Shown: positions 60,418 to 64,000 of the stretch, in pieces
Position numbering within the stretch: position 1 is the first letter of the stretch
Layout: the number at the start of each line of letters is the position of its first letter
NCBI RefSeq assembly: GCF_029846635.1
Contig: NZ_JARVTG010000001.1
Coordinates: forward strand, 2,047,001-2,111,000
DNA: 64,000 nt
Reading direction: 5' to 3'
DNA from: Pokkaliibacter sp. MBI-7
GTDB taxonomy: Bacteria > Pseudomonadota > Gammaproteobacteria > Pseudomonadales > Balneatricaceae
Made by a program: the position numbers and the translations under genes
The notes under the pieces: generated by a model
What the model was told of the DNA's origin: nothing
Database searches by the model: none
The model's input: the letters and a program-made list of their open reading frames with translations, nothing else

Positions 60418-61617
60418 TCACGCTCTTCTGCGCGTGGCGCTGTCCATCCAGACCGCCAGCAGCAGAATGGCGCCCTTGACGATGTACTGCCAGAAGGTCG
60501 GGACATCCATCATGCTCATGCCGTTGTCGAGGCTGGACATGATCAGCGCGCCCAGCACCGCCCGATAGATGCTGCCGACGCCGCCTGCCAGACTGGTGCC
60601 GCCAATCACGCAGGCGGCGATGGCATCCAGTTCGGCAAAGTTGCCCGCCGAAGGGGATCCGGCACCGAGGCGCGAGCAGAGAATCAGCGCGGCCACGCCC
60701 ACCAGCACACCGTTGAGGGCAAACACCGTCAGCTTGGTACGAGCCACATCGATACCCGACAGACGACTGGCATCAAGGTTGCCGCCGATGGCGTAGACAT
60801 GCCGGCCAAACAGGGTCTTGCGGGCCACAAAGCCACCGGCCAGCATCAGCAGAATCAGCAGCAACACCGGTGTGGGTACGCCCCGGTAGCTGTTGAGCAG
60901 CAGCACGCCTGCCAGCACCAGTAGCAGCACCGCGCCGACCTGCATCATCTCGCGGCTGATCGCAGGTGTCGGCAGCTGTAGCTGCTGCCGCAAGCCGCGC
61001 TGGTAGCGACGCCAGCCCAGTATCACCAGCGCCGCCACCGCCAGCACCGCGACACTAGCGGCATCCGGCAGATAACTCTGGCCAATCAGCCCCATGGTGT
61101 TGGAGGTGGGCGCCACGGTGGAGCCTTCGGTGATGCCGATAAGAATGCCGCGGAAGGCCAGCATGCCCGCCAGCGTGACAATAAAGGACGGCACCTTGCG
61201 GTAGGCCACCCACCAGCCGTTCCACAGCCCCAGCAGCAAACCTGCCGCCAGCGTCAGCACGATGGTGAACGGCAGGGGCCAGCCAAACCAGACATCGAGA
61301 ATGGCGGCGATGCCTCCCAGCAGGCCCATCATTGAGCCGACCGACAGATCGATTTCAGCACTGACGATGACGAACACCATGCCGATGGCGAGAATCCCAG
61401 TGATGGCCGTCTGACGCAGCAGATTGGAGACATTGCGGGCACTCAGGTAGCTGCCATCGGTAGCGATGCTGAACACCACGGCAATCAGCAGCAGCGCCAG
61501 TACCATCACCAGCAGCTGCAGATGGCGCTGCAGCAGGCTCCGCAGCGTGGGTCTCATGGGCGATGCCGGCGCAGCGGCAGACCCCAGATTCAGGGTGACG
61601 TGTGGTTTATCCAGCAT
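60418..61617 (-). CDS. xylH: D-xylose ABC transporter permease
   Basis: This inner-membrane permease of 399 aa has about ten hydrophobic helices and the family segments ATDGSYLSARNVSNLLRQTAITGILAIGMVFVIVSAEIDLSVGSMMGL, NTMGLIGQSYLPD and GVDARTKLTVFALNGVLVGVAALI-like stretches (IDVARTKLTVFALNG). It is the channel of the XylFGH xylose importer. ATG 61617 overlaps the xylG end by 11 bases; an in-frame start upstream is less likely. Confidence 0.95.
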   Translation of the reverse strand: MLDKPHVTLNLGSAAAPASPMRPTLRSLLQRHLQLLVMVLALLLIAVVFSIATDGSYLSARNVSNLLRQTAITGILAIGMVFVIVSAEIDLSVGSMMGLLGGIAAILDVWFGWPLPFTIVLTLAAGLLLGLWNGWWVAYRKVPSFIVTLAGMLAFRGILIGITEGSTVAPTSNTMGLIGQSYLPDAASVAVLAVAALVILGWRRYQRGLRQQLQLPTPAISREMMQVGAVLLLVLAGVLLLNSYRGVPTPVLLLILLMLAGGFVARKTLFGRHVYAIGGNLDASRLSGIDVARTKLTVFALNGVLVGVAALILCSRLGAGSPSAGNFAELDAIAACVIGGTSLAGGVGSIYRAVLGALIMSSLDNGMSMMDVPTFWQYIVKGAILLLAVWMDSATRRRA

Positions 61618-63136
61618 GGCTGGCCTCCTCCTGTCGCAGGGCACAGCCCATGATCGCTTCCTGGGTCAGCCCGTCATTGGGCAGATCCCCCTTCAACTGA
61701 CCGTTATGCATGACCAGCACCCGGTCACTGATACCCAGCACCTCGGGCAGTTCCGACGACACCATCAGAATGGCGATGCCCTGTCGCGCCAGCTCGTAGA
61801 TCAGTTTGTAGATTTCATACTTGGCGCCGACGTCGATACCGCGGGTGGGCTCATCGAGAATCAGAATGCGTGGATGCAACATCAGGCAGCGGGCCAGAAT
61901 GGCCTTCTGCTGGTTACCGCCACTGAGCTGGCTGATCGGCAGACTGGCCGCCGCCGTCTTGACCCGCAAACGGCGAATGCCGTCATTAATAGCGACGGTT
62001 TCGCTGGCCTCGCACAGCAGGCCGTGGCGGCGCAGGGTGGGCAATGCCGCCAGGGTGATGTTGTCGCCCACACCGAGAATCGGCACGATGCCATGGCGCT
62101 TGCGGTCTTCCGGCACCATGACAATGCCCTGCGCCAGCGCCTGCCGGTTGTCCCTGAACTGTAGCGCCTGTCCCCTGAGGCGCAGCGGACAGTGATAACG
62201 CCCTTCATAACTGGCAAACAAACACTCCATCAGCTCCGTACGGCCAGACCCTACCAGCCCGGCGATGCCGACAATCTCCCCTTCGCGCACGCTGAAACTG
62301 ACGTTCTGTACCCGCTGTACACCGGGCCGCTGACGATCCCAGGCGGTGACCGGCCCCACTTCCAGCACCACGTCACCAATGGCGTGCGGCTCACGGGGGA
62401 ACAGCTGGCGAATCTCCCGTCCCACCATCAGGGTGACGATATCGTCACTGCTGAGCTGTCGTGCCTCGCGGGTGGCGATATGTACGCCGTCACGAATCAC
62501 GCAGATAAGATCCGAGATGGCCTTCACTTCGCTGAGCTTGTGGGAAATGAAGATGCAGCTGACGCCCTGTTGCCGCAGCTCGCCGATCAGCCCCAGCAGC
62601 AGCTGGGCCTCGCGCTCCGTCAGTGGTGCGGTGGGCTCATCGAGAATCAGCAGCCGCGCTTCCTTGCCCAGCGCCTTGGCGATTTCCACCAGCTGCTGCT
62701 GGCCGACGCCGAGATCAGCCACCAGCGTGTCGGGGTCGATATCCAGATGTACCCTCTGCAGCAGCTGGCAGGCCCGCTGAACCATACGGGCCTCATTGAG
62801 CACACCGTGCTGATGAGGTTCACACCCCAGAAACAGGTTGTCCTGAATGCTGAGCTGCTTCACCAGCGTCAGCTCCTGATGAATCATCACCACGCCCAGC
62901 GCTTCCATATCGCGAAGGCCACGGGCGCGGATCTGCTCACCAGCCAGCCAGATTTCCCCTTCATAGTCGCCACTCGGATAGACACCACTGAGAATCTTCA
63001 TCAGGGTCGACTTGCCCGAGCCGTTCTCACCACAGAGCGACAGCACCTCCCCGGCCTGCAACTGCAGATCGATGCCATCCAGCGCCTTCACCTGACCAAA
63101 GGTCTTGCTGATACGGCGCATTTCCAGCAAAGCCAT
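61607..63136 (-). CDS. xylG: D-xylose ABC transporter ATP-binding protein
   Basis: This protein of 509 aa has two ATPase cassettes, as sugar transporters of this class do. The first has Walker A GENGSGKST, a degenerate signature (LGVGQQQLVEIAKAL) and DEPTAPLT; the second has LSGGNQQKAILARCL and DEPTRGIDVGAKYEIY. ATG 63136 follows AGAGGTGTGCT. It powers xylose import with XylH and XylF. Confidence 0.96.
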   Translation of the reverse strand: MALLEMRRISKTFGQVKALDGIDLQLQAGEVLSLCGENGSGKSTLMKILSGVYPSGDYEGEIWLAGEQIRARGLRDMEALGVVMIHQELTLVKQLSIQDNLFLGCEPHQHGVLNEARMVQRACQLLQRVHLDIDPDTLVADLGVGQQQLVEIAKALGKEARLLILDEPTAPLTEREAQLLLGLIGELRQQGVSCIFISHKLSEVKAISDLICVIRDGVHIATREARQLSSDDIVTLMVGREIRQLFPREPHAIGDVVLEVGPVTAWDRQRPGVQRVQNVSFSVREGEIVGIAGLVGSGRTELMECLFASYEGRYHCPLRLRGQALQFRDNRQALAQGIVMVPEDRKRHGIVPILGVGDNITLAALPTLRRHGLLCEASETVAINDGIRRLRVKTAAASLPISQLSGGNQQKAILARCLMLHPRILILDEPTRGIDVGAKYEIYKLIYELARQGIAILMVSSELPEVLGISDRVLVMHNGQLKGDLPNDGLTQEAIMGCALRQEEASHAG

Positions 63137-63178
63137 AGCACACCTCTTTTTACCCAGCCGTTTGCATGTCACGGAACG

Positions 63179-63204
63179 CAGACCGGCCCGTAAAGGGCGG
63201 TCTG
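63179..63204 (-). promoter_or_regulatory. Hairpin between xylF and xylG
   Basis: CAGACCG(G)CCC (63179-63189) pairs with GGGCGGTCTG (63195-63204) with one bulged G. It lies in the 89-base xylF-xylG gap, where it probably protects the xylF message or limits read-through, as in other sugar operons. Confidence 0.55.
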
Positions 63205-63225
63205 TCTGTTACCTCGAAGCGCGGA

Positions 63226-64000
63226 TTACTGGGCCAGAGCGGCCTGACTGACGAAACCATCAGCGACAACAGTCTGCTGCAGGTTGTGATTGTCGACCGC
63301 GATGGGGTCAAGCAGGTAGGAAGGCACATCCTTGCTGCCGTTGTTGAGGGTAGCGTTGGATTCCGGCGCTTTGTCATCACCCAGTGCCACCGCCACCGTA
63401 GCGGCTTCGGTGGCCAGCTTGTTGATCGGCTTGTACACGGTCATGGTCTGGGTGCCCGCGATGATGCGTTTCAGCGCCGCCACATCGGCATCCTGACCGG
63501 AAATCGCCACCTTGCCCGCCAGTCCCTGCGCCTGCAGGGCCTGAATGGCACCACCGGCGGTGGAGTCATTGGAGGCAACGACCGCATCAATCTGGTTGTG
63601 GTTGGCGGTCAGGGCGTTTTCCATGATTTTCAGCGCATTTTCTGCCAGCCAGGAATCCACCCACTGGTCACCCACCACGGTGATATCGCCACGATCAATG
63701 GCGGGCTTCAGCACCTTCATCTGCCCGTCGCGGAACATATGGGCATTGTTGTCCACCGGCGAACCGCCCATCAGGAAGTACTTACCCTTGGGTTGCTTGC
63801 TCAGTAATGCCTCGGCCTGAATCTCACCCACCTTTTCATTGTCGAACGACACATAGAAGTCGATATCGGCGTTCTTGATCAGGCGGTCATAGGCCAGCAC
63901 CTTGATACCTTCACTCTTGGCCTCGGCGATGACATTGCTCAGCACTTCGCCGTTGTAGGGAATGATCACCAGCACATCGACGCCCTTGGAGATCATGTTC
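63226..64000 (-). CDS. xylF: D-xylose-binding periplasmic protein, 5' end outside the window
   Basis: The visible 257 C-terminal residues belong to the XylF binding protein: ISKGVDVLVIIPYNGEVLSNVI, YDRLIKNADIDFYVSFDNEKVGEIQA, GGSPVDNNAHMFRDGQMKVL, VVASNDSTAGGAIQAL and SGQDADVAALKRIIAGTQTMTVYKPI. It captures xylose in the periplasm for XylGH. The signal peptide and the xyl promoter lie beyond position 64000. It is the first gene of xylFGH-xylR. Confidence 0.96.
   Translation of the reverse strand, partial: NMISKGVDVLVIIPYNGEVLSNVIAEAKSEGIKVLAYDRLIKNADIDFYVSFDNEKVGEIQAEALLSKQPKGKYFLMGGSPVDNNAHMFRDGQMKVLKPAIDRGDITVVGDQWVDSWLAENALKIMENALTANHNQIDAVVASNDSTAGGAIQALQAQGLAGKVAISGQDADVAALKRIIAGTQTMTVYKPINKLATEAATVAVALGDDKAPESNATLNNGSKDVPSYLLDPIAVDNHNLQQTVVADGFVSQAALAQ

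Noticed and set aside
1..64000. Prophage, insertion sequence, CRISPR array, tRNA or rRNA genes
   Set aside because: No transposase, phage structural gene, regular repeat-spacer array or RNA-gene sequence was found on reading both strands. The only recombinase is XerC in its conserved housekeeping location.

Overview
The window is 64 kb of GC-rich (about 60 percent by eye) gammaproteobacterial chromosome. The gene orders yqgE-ruvX-pyrR-pyrB-pyrC' and cyaY/lptM-dapF-DUF484-xerC-yigB, together with FecI/FecR iron signalling, a phasin and PHB depolymerase, the psp operon and many regulators, fit a free-living Oceanospirillales/Pseudomonadales-type bacterium. This placement is inferred from gene content only. 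No rRNA, tRNA, CRISPR array, insertion sequence or prophage was seen.

Layout. 1-3.9 kb: a FecI/FecR/TonB-receptor iron-uptake module, cut at the left edge. 4.1-10.6 kb: an AraC regulator, a PEBP-family protein and a MacA-MacB-outer-membrane-channel exporter. 10.6-24.7 kb: a sulfur-assimilation region with a CysB-like regulator, an orphan TOBE protein, a sulfate ABC transporter (DUF2292-sbp-cysTWA) and ssuEACB. An intact HepT/MNT toxin-antitoxin pair and a phasin plus secreted PHB depolymerase are inserted in it. 24.7-29.8 kb: accessory genes (an AEC transporter, two LysR regulators, a GNAT, an orphan Mop protein, an ABM protein and one lower-GC orphan). 29.9-39.3 kb: conserved housekeeping genes for pyrimidines, lysine/peptidoglycan, recombination and frataxin. 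39.3-44.2 kb: pspF/pspABC, a DMT exporter and a DedA protein. 44.5-48.6 kb: a sigma-54 two-component system next to a PepSY gene, then rpmG/rpmB. 49-57.2 kb: lactate permease, a NarL-type two-component system and a large PAS-GGDEF-EAL protein. 57.3-64 kb: an Aer-like chemoreceptor and the xylFGH-xylR xylose operon, cut at the right edge.

The most interesting observation is a bipartite promoter-like element, TTCCTTGGTT (or TCCTTGGTT), 19 bases, then CCTA(GACTG or CTATG). It occurs three times with identical spacing, in front of the orphan TOBE gene (12.0 kb), the sulfate-transport operon (18.7 kb) and the orphan Mop gene (29.0 kb). This suggests that small oxyanion-binding proteins are co-regulated with sulfate uptake, probably through the CysB-like regulator next to the first copy. 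A second self-contained circuit is the NtrC-type two-component system at 45-48 kb. Its neighbouring PepSY gene has a sigma-54 promoter, an upstream inverted repeat that could be the activator site, and a perfect 12-bp hairpin in the predicted mRNA leader.
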